Assembly: GCA_017512405.1 (NCBI GenBank)
Contig: JAFWGJ010000151.1
Location: 1 to 43,190, forward strand
DNA length: 43,190 nucleotides
Source of the DNA: a bacterium
GTDB lineage: Bacteria; Cyanobacteriota; Vampirovibrionia; Gastranaerophilales; Gastranaerophilaceae
Direction of reading: 5' to 3'
In this document: positions 1 through 8,172 of the stretch, piece after piece
Layout: each line of letters opens with the position of its first letter
Numbering within the stretch: the stretch's first letter is position 1
The notes under the pieces: generated by a model
Seen by the model: only the letters and a program-made list of their open reading frames with translations
What the model was told of the DNA's origin: nothing
Databases searched by the model: none
Program-made: the position numbers and the translations under genes

Positions 1-2
1 AT

Positions 3-1640
3 GTCAGTGTTATGGGCGGAGCAAAAATTCCAAAAGGTTCGGATTTATTAATAGAAGGCTCATCAATAAGTCCTGCTAAATACGACAGAGCCTTGGGTGT
101 AAAATTAAATATTCTTAAAGATGATTTAAAAATAGAACATATAAATTATTACATTTCGGATTTTATAGAAGAAAAGAAAGCCCGTCCGATTTTAAAACCG
201 CTTGTAACAATGAGCAGTCATTTGAATATGACATCAGGTAAAATTCATAAACTTGCATTTGATATTCCTGATCCGCTGCCAAGTGAATTTTTTAATGTAT
301 TGGTAAATAAGAGATTATTTAGAAACGGAACATTCAGTGGTAATTTGGAATATATAAATACCAACCCTCAAACCCCCTATGTTAACAGTAATGTAAAGCT
401 TAATGACGTAAGAGTTGTAGGACAAAGTCTGTCAATTAAAAATGGTACGGCTGTTTCAAATAACGGTCTGATTCACATTAATGCAGACGGACGTTTTAGA
501 AGAACAAATTATAAATTTGGTTGTGATATCAAAAACAGAATGTTATTTCCTGTAATAGTAAAAGATGTTGATATAAATTTAGAAGAATTAGATGTTGAAA
601 GAGTTTTGCAATCCTTTGCACCAAGACCTCAATTAACAGAAGCGCAGCGTCAGGAATTAAGAAAAAGAATGCTGGAAAATCAGGCAAAAGAGGCAAAAAG
701 TGATGTTCCGTTAAAATATTTTGAAGTGGAACAAAATACTCCGCAAAATGTTGTAAAATCTGAAGATGAGGCTCCGATTGAGTTTAAACCTAATTTAATT
801 GCAATAGAAAATTGTAAATTTAATGTTGACAAAGGTAAATATAAACAAATTAATTTTGGAGATTTACATGCAAAGTTAACCTTAACGGAAAAAGGTATTT
901 TGGAAATTAAATCAAACAGATTTAATTTTGCAGAAGGGATATCATCTCTGAAAGTTTATTGTGATATGGTGAAACAAAATTACAATATAAAACTCGGTGC
1001 AAAAGATGTTAATTCCGATACAATAGCTTCATCTATATTGAACTTGCCGCGAGAAATTTCCGGTAAGGCAAGTGCTATAATGGAATTGTACTCAGATAAA
1101 AATATGAAATTAAACGGTCAGATAAAATTTTCAATAAATGACGGTTCTATTGCAAAGCTCGGTTTGGTTCAATATATTCTAAACATGGCATCAATCTTTA
1201 GAAACCCTGTTGCAATGATTAGTCCGTCAACGCTAATTGACCTTGTGAATATTCCGGAAGGTTCTTTTAAAAAGATTACAGGTGATTTAAGAATAAGAAA
1301 TAATATAATGGACAGAATGATGATAAAATCTGCATCACCTCAGTTAAGTGCATTTATTGTCGGACAAATTAACCTTGAAAATTTTGATTCATCATTAAGA
1401 ATTTATACTAAATTTAGCGGTAAAGATAAAGGTATTGCAGGATTTTTGAGAAATATATCATTAAATTCTCTTGCAAGAAAGAGTAAATTTGGTCAGGAAG
1501 AAGTAAGTTATTATGCGTCAGAACTTTCGCAACTTCCAAAATTAGAAACAGGAGAAGAAAATGCACAAGTATTTTTGACAAAAGTTGATGGTGATTTACA
1601 AACTACAAACTTTATTTCCTCGTTGAAAAAAATAAAATAG
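3..1640 (+). CDS. AsmA-like envelope protein, 5' end cut by window
   Basis: C-terminal part of a large AsmA/YhdP-type protein. These are diderm envelope proteins, anchored by one N-terminal helix, that form long beta-rich grooves linked to lipid transport between membranes. The reading frame is open to the first bases of the window (codons run in frame from base 3), so the true start lies outside. About 540 residues are visible. They are rich in alternating hydrophobic/polar strands and asparagine, with a charged linker near residues 205-250. The C-terminal segment (about residues 340-480), with glycine-rich strands and a 'GQINLENFDSSLRIYT' stretch, resembles the AsmA C-terminal region. A second AsmA-type gene lies at 38906-41506. 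A methyltransferase start follows within 6 bases of the stop, suggesting co-transcription. The family call comes from overall pattern; the exact subfamily is uncertain. Confidence 0.65.
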   Translation, partial: VSVMGGAKIPKGSDLLIEGSSISPAKYDRALGVKLNILKDDLKIEHINYYISDFIEEKKARPILKPLVTMSSHLNMTSGKIHKLAFDIPDPLPSEFFNVLVNKRLFRNGTFSGNLEYINTNPQTPYVNSNVKLNDVRVVGQSLSIKNGTAVSNNGLIHINADGRFRRTNYKFGCDIKNRMLFPVIVKDVDINLEELDVERVLQSFAPRPQLTEAQRQELRKRMLENQAKEAKSDVPLKYFEVEQNTPQNVVKSEDEAPIEFKPNLIAIENCKFNVDKGKYKQINFGDLHAKLTLTEKGILEIKSNRFNFAEGISSLKVYCDMVKQNYNIKLGAKDVNSDTIASSILNLPREISGKASAIMELYSDKNMKLNGQIKFSINDGSIAKLGLVQYILNMASIFRNPVAMISPSTLIDLVNIPEGSFKKITGDLRIRNNIMDRMMIKSASPQLSAFIVGQINLENFDSSLRIYTKFSGKDKGIAGFLRNISLNSLARKSKFGQEEVSYYASELSQLPKLETGEENAQVFLTKVDGDLQTTNFISSLKKIK

Positions 1641-1646
1641 GTGTTT

Positions 1647-2300
1647 ATGTTTGAAAAATATTACAATGAAATAGCAAATATTGAGGGTTGGTTTGCCAAA
1701 GAAGATGCAAAACTTTTGTTTGAAACAATAAATAAACTTAAAGGTTCGGCATCAATGGTTGAAATAGGCTCTTGGTGCGGGAAATCACTGATATTTTCAG
1801 CCCTTGCGGCTATTAACAATGGAAATAATTGCAAAAAATACAGTATAGACCCTTTTACAACATCAAAGGATGAGCCAAATGGGAAGTACGAAACATTTAT
1901 TGAAAATCTTAAAAAATACGATTTATCAGATAAAATTGTTCACATAAAAGAAAAATCGAATGATATCGGTGAAAAATTTAATGATAACATTGAATTTCTT
2001 TTTATAGACGGATTTCATGTATATGAATATGTAAAAAAAGATTTTGAACTGTTTTCAAAACGTGTTATTGAAAACGGTTATATTTTAATTCATGATGTTG
2101 CAAGTTGGTTTGGACCGACTCAATTGGTTTATGATATTGCCGAAACAAGTGATAATATGAAAATACTTGATTTTGCAGGTCAAACTGTTTTAATGGCGAA
2201 AGTAAATAATTTATCAGCAGAAGATAAAGCAAGAAATAGAGATTTTAGTAATATTATAAAAAACAAAATCGAAACTTATAATATAAAACTCACTAAATAA
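1647..2300 (+). CDS. Class I SAM-dependent methyltransferase (Methyltransf_24 type)
   Basis: Probable methyltransferase of 217 residues with a Rossmann-like core. The SAM-binding glycine motif is 'MVEIGSWCGKS' near residue 37. The acidic end of strand beta2 is 'YSIDPFT', and the later 'LFIDGFHVYEYVKKDF' and 'GYILIHDV' segments are typical of the Methyltransf_24/CmcI-like group, in which Asp and His residues follow strand 4. I place the start at ATG 1647. A GTG two codons upstream, directly after the previous stop, is possible but less likely. The gene follows the AsmA-like gene with almost no gap. The substrate is not predictable: members act on sugars, small molecules or cephalosporin-like compounds. 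Confidence 0.7.
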   Translation: MFEKYYNEIANIEGWFAKEDAKLLFETINKLKGSASMVEIGSWCGKSLIFSALAAINNGNNCKKYSIDPFTTSKDEPNGKYETFIENLKKYDLSDKIVHIKEKSNDIGEKFNDNIEFLFIDGFHVYEYVKKDFELFSKRVIENGYILIHDVASWFGPTQLVYDIAETSDNMKILDFAGQTVLMAKVNNLSAEDKARNRDFSNIIKNKIETYNIKLTK

Positions 2301-2334
2301 TTTTCGTATTATAATAAAGAAAAAGGAGGATAAA

Positions 2335-2532
2335 ATGTATCAGTTATTTATAGAAAAAGAAACATCATTCGCACCTGATTTGGAAGGTGAATACACAGAA
2401 ATTGAAGATGCAAGAGCCGCAGCCAAAAAAGCAAAAGAAGAAGATTCTTCTATTTATTATGAAATAAAAGAAACTGACGGGCATGTTAACAATTACGGTG
2501 AATTAATTGCAACCGTTGTAGAAAGGGGTTAA
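2335..2532 (+). CDS. Small acidic protein of unknown function (65 aa)
   Basis: A 65-residue protein I do not recognise. It is preceded by a near-perfect ribosome binding site (AAGGAGG, 5 bases before ATG), so it is very probably translated. The sequence is acidic and lysine-rich, with a central alanine/lysine/glutamate helix ('DARAAAKKAKEEDSS') between short strand-like segments, compatible with a small alpha/beta fold. It has no membrane segment and no cysteines. The next gene starts two bases after its stop, so it is probably co-transcribed with the SIMPL-domain protein. Confidence 0.6.
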   Translation: MYQLFIEKETSFAPDLEGEYTEIEDARAAAKKAKEEDSSIYYEIKETDGHVNNYGELIATVVERG

Positions 2533-2534
2533 AC

Positions 2535-3263
2535 ATGTACGAAAAAATTAGGGATTTTCAGCTTGCAATTTTAGGTTTATGTCTTGCCATAGGTTTAATT
2601 TTTGCAGCGTTAATATCTACAACAAATCTTTCAAAAGACAGTATATCCGTAACCGGTTCTGCTTATGAAGTTGTAAAATCAGATTCTGCAAATTGGACTT
2701 TTACAATAAAGGCAAAAGAACCAACACGATTACAGTCTTATAAAAAAATTAAAGAGCAGCTTCCTGTTGTTGAACAATATATTTTGTCAAAAGGTTTTAC
2801 AAAGGACCAAATTGAGATTAAACTTGCTACAAGTTATGAATCTTACAAAAATAATCCAAACGGAACAATGTCAAATGTCGTTGAATATTACACCTATGAG
2901 CAGCCTGTAAAAATTTCATCAAAGGATGTTGAAAAAATTAAAGAACTTTCAACTTCATATCAGGAACTTACTGAAAAAGGCGTAAATATTTCAAGTTACG
3001 AAGAACCTCAATATCACTATTCTAAACTTGCAGATTTAAAAGTTAAGTTACTTCAACAAGCAACAACAGATGCAAGAAACAGAGCAAAATCAATGTTAAA
3101 ATCAAACCACAACAGACTTGGAAAAATCCGCTCAGCTAAAATGGGTGTTTTCCAAATTACACCTGTTGATTCAAATGATGTAAGCGACTCAGGTTACAAC
3201 GATTTATCTTCAATTGAAAAGAAAGTAACCGCAGTTGCAAACGTAACTTTTGCTATAAAATAA
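2535..3263 (+). CDS. SIMPL-domain (DUF541) membrane-anchored protein
   Basis: A 242-residue protein with one N-terminal membrane helix (about residues 10-30, 'LAILGLCLAIGLIFAALI') followed by an exported domain. The start of that domain, 'SISVTGSAYEVVKSDSANWTFTIKA', is the hallmark of SIMPL/DUF541 proteins. They have periplasmic or surface beta-alpha domains that form ring-like oligomers in known members, and their physiological roles are poorly defined. The lysine-rich middle and the C-terminal 'KKVTAVANVTFAI' strand also match the family. The gene is translationally close to the 65-residue gene upstream and is followed by a strong terminator at 3282-3312. The family call is firm; the function is open. 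Confidence 0.82.
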   Translation: MYEKIRDFQLAILGLCLAIGLIFAALISTTNLSKDSISVTGSAYEVVKSDSANWTFTIKAKEPTRLQSYKKIKEQLPVVEQYILSKGFTKDQIEIKLATSYESYKNNPNGTMSNVVEYYTYEQPVKISSKDVEKIKELSTSYQELTEKGVNISSYEEPQYHYSKLADLKVKLLQQATTDARNRAKSMLKSNHNRLGKIRSAKMGVFQITPVDSNDVSDSGYNDLSSIEKKVTAVANVTFAIK

Positions 3264-3281
3264 ATTTTATAAAATTTATTT

Positions 3282-3312
3282 AAAAAAAGCGGGCAAAATT
3301 TGCCCGCTTTTT
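3282..3312 (+). terminator. Rho-independent terminator after SIMPL gene
   Basis: A perfect GC-rich hairpin: AAAAGCGGGCA pairs with TGCCCGCTTTT around a short A/T loop, followed by a T run. It lies 19 bases after the stop at 3263 and closes the first transcription unit. Confidence 0.9.
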
Positions 3313-3440
3313 CATGTATTTATTGAATTTAAGACATGTTACAAAATCTTAATATTTTATAAAAACTTTATCAAAAAAAGTCAATTTTTTTCAATAAATA
3401 ATCTTTATATAAATACGAGAGATATTAAAGGTTTTTTATA

Positions 3441-3821
3441 ATGACATCATTTTCATTCAATTATGCATCTAATCCGCAAACATCATCAAAACCGTCTGAT
3501 GAAAAAATCGCACAAATGAAAAAAGAACAAGAAGCAAGACGTGCTAAATTATTAGAAGCAGTTGATGAATACAGAGATATATACGCAGCAGCAGAACAAA
3601 GCTATGTTGAGGCTCAATCAATATTCTTGATGCAAGAACGTGAACTTGCAAGACATGATGAATCAGATAAAGATTATGCTCAATATGAAAAAGAATATAG
3701 ACACGCAAAAAAAGCATATAGCAGTGCATATTCTGATAAAGATTTGAAACTTCAATTACTTCAATATCGTACTGATAACTATGTTAGAGCAAACAGAACT
3801 AACTTGCTTGACTTAGCTTAA
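3441..3821 (+). CDS. Charged helical protein of unknown function (126 aa)
   Basis: An unrecognised 126-residue protein. The first 20 residues are polar and probably disordered (Ser/Asn/Pro-rich). The rest is almost entirely helix-forming and strongly charged (Glu, Lys, Arg, Tyr, Ala), with heptad-like spacing from about residue 23 to 110, so a coiled coil or helical hairpin is likely. It has no signal peptide, membrane helix or cysteines. It stands alone between the terminator at 3282-3312 and the rpsO promoter region, and a T/A-rich 120-base leader precedes it. Codon use looks like that of neighbouring genes. Structural or filament-associated roles are possible, but nothing in the sequence shows one. 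Confidence 0.6.
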   Translation: MTSFSFNYASNPQTSSKPSDEKIAQMKKEQEARRAKLLEAVDEYRDIYAAAEQSYVEAQSIFLMQERELARHDESDKDYAQYEKEYRHAKKAYSSAYSDKDLKLQLLQYRTDNYVRANRTNLLDLA

Positions 3822-3868
3822 TCTTCATTTTTTGTTACAAGTATTAAATTTGTAGTTGATTTTTTTTC

Positions 3869-3905
3869 TTGACATACTATTATTGTCTTACAGATAGATA
3901 ATAAT
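3869..3905 (+). promoter_or_regulatory. Probable rpsO promoter
   Basis: A consensus -35 box TTGACA (3869-3874) lies 45 bases upstream of the rpsO start. The -10 is less clear: an AT-rich 'TAGATAATAAT' stretch follows at 3895-3905, but its spacing is longer than ideal. Confidence 0.45.
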
Positions 3906-3918
3906 AAAGGATTAAAGT

Positions 3919-4188
3919 ATGTCAATTAACTTAAAAAACAAAGCTACAATAGTTAAGAAATTCGGCGCAAATGAAAAAGATACAGGTTCTGCCGAAGTTC
4001 AAATTGCAATGTTAAGCCAAAAAATCAGCGAATTAACAGAACATATGAAATCTAATAAAAAAGATTTCTCTGCTAAACGTGGTTTATTAATGATGGTAGG
4101 TAAAAGAAAAAGACTTTTAGCATACTTAAAAGATATTAATTTGGATGGCTACAGAGCATTAATCAAAAAACTAAAAATAAGAGGTTAG
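3919..4188 (+). CDS. rpsO: 30S ribosomal protein S15
   Basis: Ribosomal protein S15, a primary binder of the central domain of 16S rRNA in the small subunit. At 89 residues it is the standard length. It shows the family signature: 'GSAEVQIA' near residue 23, 'LTEHMKSNKKDFSAKRGLLMMV' in the middle and 'RLLAYLKD' toward the end. It is a single-gene unit with its own -35 box upstream and a strong hairpin terminator downstream. It marks the last backbone gene before the glycan locus. Confidence 0.98.
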   Translation: MSINLKNKATIVKKFGANEKDTGSAEVQIAMLSQKISELTEHMKSNKKDFSAKRGLLMMVGKRKRLLAYLKDINLDGYRALIKKLKIRG

Positions 4189-4207
4189 TTTTTATTAAAA
4201 TGTTTAA

Positions 4208-4246
4208 TAAAAAAGGACAGGTTTTAAAGAACCTGTCCTTTTTTAT
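4208..4246. terminator. Bidirectional terminator between rpsO and the algI-like gene
   Basis: Hairpin AAAAAGGACAGGTT / AACCTGTCCTTTTTT around a six-base loop, with an A run on one side and a T run on the other. It can end both rpsO (plus) and the long minus-strand operon that finishes with the MBOAT gene at 4268. Confidence 0.9.
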
Positions 4247-4267
4247 ATTTCTAAATTGTTTAATTAA

Positions 4268-5668
4268 TTAAAATCTGAAATAAATGAATGGATTATAAGT
4301 ATTTGCTGCAATACTTACAGTTGATAAGAAGAATAATACCAGCAGCCATAAATTAATAAATGCTCTGCCAAATTTGTTTTTAACTTCAAGCATATTTTTG
4401 AAAATTGGCATTGCACAAAGTATTGCCACAACAAATGTAATTATTTCAATAGTATCAACATAATAAGCAAACGTATAAACAGGATTTGTGTGTAACAATC
4501 CGAACATATTCATAATATAATCCCAAGCATATTTCATATTATCAGCTCTGAATATAACCCAGCCGATTACAAATAGGAATATACAATAGAAATGTTGAAG
4601 TACGTAAACCCATTTTGCGTGTTCTTTCTGCTCAAATTCCTTGATATTTAGTAATTTTTCAACAATAATGAAAAATCCGTTCCAAATACCCCAAACAACA
4701 AAATTCCAAGCAGCACCGTGCCAGATACCTGTTAATAAGAATACGATACCAAGGTTTCTGACAGTTTTCCATTTACCTTGTCTGTTACCGCCAAGAGAGA
4801 TGTAAACGTACTGTTTGAACCAAGTAGAAAGTGAAATGTGCCATCTTCTCCAAAATTCTGTAATACTTCGTGAAATATATGGATAATTGAAGTTTTCAAG
4901 GAATTTAAATCCGAATATTAAGCCCAAACCGATTGCCATATCTGAGTATCCTGAAAAGTCAAAATAAATTTGGAAGGTATAAGCAATTGAACCAAGCCAG
5001 GCAATTCCGTGTCCGAATGCGTGAGGGTCTTGTGTAAAGATTTTATCTGCAATAGCTCCCATAGTGTTAGCTATGAGCATTTTCTTTGAAAGACCTATGA
5101 TAAATCTTTTTACACCTAAATTAACTTTTTCAAAACAAACTTCACGGGAATCAATTTGGTCTGCTACATCGTGATATTTAACAATAGGACCTGCAATTAA
5201 TTGCGGGAATAAGCAAATATATAGAGCAAGTTTATAAAAATCGTGCTGAGCTTTAACTTCACCTCTATATACATCAATTAAATAAGACATTGCTTGGAAT
5301 GTATAGAAAGAAATACCGATAGGCATTATAATATCAAGTGCGTGAATATTAGAATGGAATATGTTATTACAGTTTGCAATTAAGAAATTGAAGTACTTAA
5401 AGTAAACAAGGAATGATAAATCTGCAATTATTGTTAAAATCAAACACAATTTCTTGTGATTAACAAATTTTTCCATTGCAAGAGCGCCGAAATAATTGAA
5501 TATAATTGTCAAAAGCATTATTGCAAGATATTTTGGTTCGCCCCATGCATAGAAAATTATACTTGCAACCAGCAAAATCGGGTTGTGTAATTCCTTTTTT
5601 GTTACCAAATACAATAATAAAAGTATCGGTAAAAATATAAATACAAATGTCATTGAACTAAATAGCAT
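4268..5668 (-). CDS. AlgI-type MBOAT O-acyltransferase
   Basis: Polytopic membrane O-acyltransferase (466 residues, about ten hydrophobic segments) of the AlgI/DltB/PatA MBOAT family. These proteins pass acetyl groups from the cytoplasm across the membrane to a periplasmic partner that acetylates a polysaccharide. Family marks are 'FQIYFDFSGYSDMAIGLG' near residue 232, 'EFWRRWHISLSTWF' near 271 and the catalytic-His segment 'LTGIWHGAAWN' with His317. Its start codon overlaps the stop of the AlgJ-like gene upstream (TAATG), which implies translational coupling and a two-protein acetylation unit. It is the last gene of the ptmE-legF operon and the only MBOAT in the window, although four AlgJ-like genes are present. 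The substrate is probably the legionaminic-acid-containing glycan. Confidence 0.9.
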   Translation of the reverse strand: MLFSSMTFVFIFLPILLLLYLVTKKELHNPILLVASIIFYAWGEPKYLAIMLLTIIFNYFGALAMEKFVNHKKLCLILTIIADLSFLVYFKYFNFLIANCNNIFHSNIHALDIIMPIGISFYTFQAMSYLIDVYRGEVKAQHDFYKLALYICLFPQLIAGPIVKYHDVADQIDSREVCFEKVNLGVKRFIIGLSKKMLIANTMGAIADKIFTQDPHAFGHGIAWLGSIAYTFQIYFDFSGYSDMAIGLGLIFGFKFLENFNYPYISRSITEFWRRWHISLSTWFKQYVYISLGGNRQGKWKTVRNLGIVFLLTGIWHGAAWNFVVWGIWNGFFIIVEKLLNIKEFEQKEHAKWVYVLQHFYCIFLFVIGWVIFRADNMKYAWDYIMNMFGLLHTNPVYTFAYYVDTIEIITFVVAILCAMPIFKNMLEVKNKFGRAFINLWLLVLFFLSTVSIAANTYNPFIYFRF

Positions 5669-7407
5669 TATTTCTCCTTGTCGTTATTATCATACATGCC
5701 TGTCAATTTCGGCATATACACCGTTGAAAAATTCATAATTATGATATCGGGTTTATAAGCTTTTATTAAAGGCTCATAGGTATAAAAATTCAGATTTCTG
5801 TAATTGTCATACAATCTTATAGTGTGTTTAAAGCTGTATGGTAAGAATTCAACCAAATTTCTGCCGAAAGAATTTGCAATAAGCATAGTTCTCAAATTCG
5901 AACCGTCAGGATAATAAAACTCCTCGTCAAATCCGCATAAATCTTTCAATGGTGTAAAACTGCCCGTTTGCATTTTTGATTCATCAGGATTTTTGTAATA
6001 CAAAAAATCTGTATCAAGAACTTTTTTGTTAATAAATTTCGGAAGTTTTAACTGCATCAAGCCTTGACCTTCCGTAAATTCAGCATTCCACCAGTACTTA
6101 ACCCTTTTGTCATAATATGTTGTCATTGTACTTTCTTCCAAAATTTTTACATTTGGAAAATCCTTTTGTACTGTTTTCATTAATTCACGATAACAAACGT
6201 AAGCACCTTTTTTAGAATAATGGTGATCAGTTTTATAAAATACTGGAGTTTGTTTATTGGCTTCAAGCATTGCCTGTTTTGGAAAAACAATCTTAACATC
6301 GGTATTCTGCTTTATATATTCAATGATTTCTTCACCTTTATCAGATTCTGGTGTTGTTATATCAGGAAACTTGTAATTAAAAAAGTCTGCACGTCTCGGT
6401 ACTATAAGAATATATAATTTAATCTTATTTTTATTACAATATTCATTAAATTTACTTAAATTTTCAGCGTAAACAATTTCATCCCCGCTGTTATATCTTT
6501 CTTTTGTAAGCCCTAAATAAGCGACATCCGTCGTTATATTGAATTGTTTATATAATTTTCCTGTTTTTGTTTCACAAATTTGATTTAATGTGCAGGATAA
6601 AAAGCTGTTAACAGAAATAAGTTCTTTTCTGAGTGCAAATCTGTCATTAAACCATTCATTAAATTCTTTCCCGAAATTGTAATTTATTTGATTGTTTTCG
6701 ATAAAAGGTTTTAGTTTTGCAAGATAACGATTTTCACCTTTAGCTTTTTCATCCTGATTTATATGACTCATCGGTATAAATAAGAATATTAAAAATATTA
6801 TTAAAAACATAATTTCAATTCTTGATTGCTTTTGTATATTTTTAAAATTCGCCAAATAACTTGTGAGTTTATAAGATAAAAGAAACGTTAATATAATTAT
6901 TGAAATCAATATAAAAATATCAGGAGCAATATCAGCAGAAATTTTAACCGGTGCATCATAAATTAAAGAAAATCCGGTATTCGATGGACTTATAATTAAT
7001 TTATCGTTGTCAATTTTTATTGTTGCATTTTTTGCTTTAAAGTTTTTCAAGTTATCTAATTTTAACTCACCGTTTTTAATCTGAATATTACTTATTACTA
7101 TATTGCTATTATCAACGGACATTTTTGAAAACAATAATTTAACACGTCTCAGGCGTTTTACTCTTTTAACGTCAATTCTCAAAGTTTGAGGTGTATTAGT
7201 TAGTTTAGTTTCTGTTGAGCCTTGTTTTGTTTTTTTTACAACAAATTTATTATTATTTTTTTTGCTAAAAACAGCAGTAACTTTGCAATTACCATTTCCT
7301 GAAATATCAAAAGTTATAGGAAGCGGTTTGAAATCTAACCAAATTTTGTTTGTTGCAATTATACAAATTATTACTAATATTAGTGATATTATCGTACGTT
7401 TTTTCAT
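5668..7407 (-). CDS. AlgJ/AlgX-like SGNH O-acetyltransferase, long form (copy A)
   Basis: A 579-residue membrane-anchored relative of AlgJ/AlgX, periplasmic SGNH-fold proteins that finish O-acetylation of exopolysaccharides. Order: membrane helix 6-24; a beta-rich insert of about 130 residues (30-155); helices near 160-185 and 197-212; a conserved 'FNEWFNDRFALR' segment at 249-260; and the catalytic-like region. The Asp-x-His motif is present as 'TDHHYS' (D394, H396). The usual GDS serine block reads 'ANSFGR' (S513), so Ser is kept but the preceding Asp is Asn. It lies 6 bases after legF and overlaps the AlgI-type gene by one base, making it the likely partner of that MBOAT. It is most similar to copy B at 23098-24858. 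Confidence 0.82.
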   Translation of the reverse strand: MKKRTIISLILVIICIIATNKIWLDFKPLPITFDISGNGNCKVTAVFSKKNNNKFVVKKTKQGSTETKLTNTPQTLRIDVKRVKRLRRVKLLFSKMSVDNSNIVISNIQIKNGELKLDNLKNFKAKNATIKIDNDKLIISPSNTGFSLIYDAPVKISADIAPDIFILISIIILTFLLSYKLTSYLANFKNIQKQSRIEIMFLIIFLIFLFIPMSHINQDEKAKGENRYLAKLKPFIENNQINYNFGKEFNEWFNDRFALRKELISVNSFLSCTLNQICETKTGKLYKQFNITTDVAYLGLTKERYNSGDEIVYAENLSKFNEYCNKNKIKLYILIVPRRADFFNYKFPDITTPESDKGEEIIEYIKQNTDVKIVFPKQAMLEANKQTPVFYKTDHHYSKKGAYVCYRELMKTVQKDFPNVKILEESTMTTYYDKRVKYWWNAEFTEGQGLMQLKLPKFINKKVLDTDFLYYKNPDESKMQTGSFTPLKDLCGFDEEFYYPDGSNLRTMLIANSFGRNLVEFLPYSFKHTIRLYDNYRNLNFYTYEPLIKAYKPDIIIMNFSTVYMPKLTGMYDNNDKEK

Positions 7408-7413
7408 AAAATT

Positions 7414-8172
7414 TTATTCTCTATTTTTTATATTTGCAATATTTTTTTTTATTTTACCATAATCATCATACTTATCATAAAAGTATAGTGCCATATTTTC
7501 CATTAATTCTTTATCTTCCGGATTGTCAATGTCTAAAACTGCGGTATCTTTCATTTCATAAGCAACAGCTTTGCCGTCAAAAAGTTTTACCGCTTTCAAT
7601 AAAAATTCAGGTCTATAAGCATAAATTGAAGCATTCATATCATATACAGAAGGAACTTCTTGTCTTGAAACTGCTCCAAGATTTTCAACAGGTTTATAAA
7701 ATCCGTTTTCATATTTTTTTACCTGATTAAAATAAGGTGAACGTCTTGAAGTTGTCATTGAAAAACTCAAATCGGCTTCTTTATTTTCAATCAGAGCTTC
7801 CAAAACACCTTCAATATCTTTTTCGGTTCTTAAAGGTGAGGTTAAATCAATATCGATAACATAATTGTAAGGTTTATTCATTTTTATGTATGTGTCTTTT
7901 ATTACATCAATTTTTCCGACTCTGTCACCTGCAAGCTCTTCTGTTCTCGGAATATGTGTGAAAGCTATGTTTGTTGTTTTAAATTGTTCAACAAGCTCAT
8001 TACTGTCTGTATTAAGGGCTAATTCACATTCGTAAGCAGAACTATTTTTTACAAATAAATCATATGCTGACAGAGTGTAGTAACATATCGGGTACTTTAA
8101 AAAGTCGGAAATATTTTTATTCTTTAATCCTTTTGAGCCCTTTCTTGCACATATTGTAAATAAAATTTTCAT
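7414..8172 (-). CDS. legF: CMP-legionaminic acid synthetase (acylneuraminate cytidylyltransferase family)
   Basis: Activates the nonulosonic acid with CTP to give the CMP-sugar used by transferases. The 252-residue protein is close to NeuA/LegF/PtmB length. The N-terminal nucleotide-binding motif 'ARKGSKGLKNKN' matches the family's R-x-GSKG pattern, although an Ala-Arg-Lys version is used. 'DIDLTSPLR' (near 108) and 'VLDIDNPED' (near 222) supply the acidic metal-binding and C-terminal signature residues. Its start overlaps the Gfo/Idh/MocA gene by four bases (ATGA). LegF is preferred over NeuA because LegB, LegC, LegH, LegG and LegI homologues are all in the window. A short A tract near the 3' end encodes consecutive lysines. 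Confidence 0.88.
   Translation of the reverse strand: MKILFTICARKGSKGLKNKNISDFLKYPICYYTLSAYDLFVKNSSAYECELALNTDSNELVEQFKTTNIAFTHIPRTEELAGDRVGKIDVIKDTYIKMNKPYNYVIDIDLTSPLRTEKDIEGVLEALIENKEADLSFSMTTSRRSPYFNQVKKYENGFYKPVENLGAVSRQEVPSVYDMNASIYAYRPEFLLKAVKLFDGKAVAYEMKDTAVLDIDNPEDKELMENMALYFYDKYDDYGKIKKNIANIKNRE

Noticed and set aside
7441-7454. Long A/T homopolymer near the 3' end of legF as a phase-variation tract
   Set aside because: Runs of eight or nine A or T occur throughout this AT-rich window, encode lysine or phenylalanine in frame, and no gene is found out of frame at one. No G or C tract of the Campylobacter contingency type was seen.
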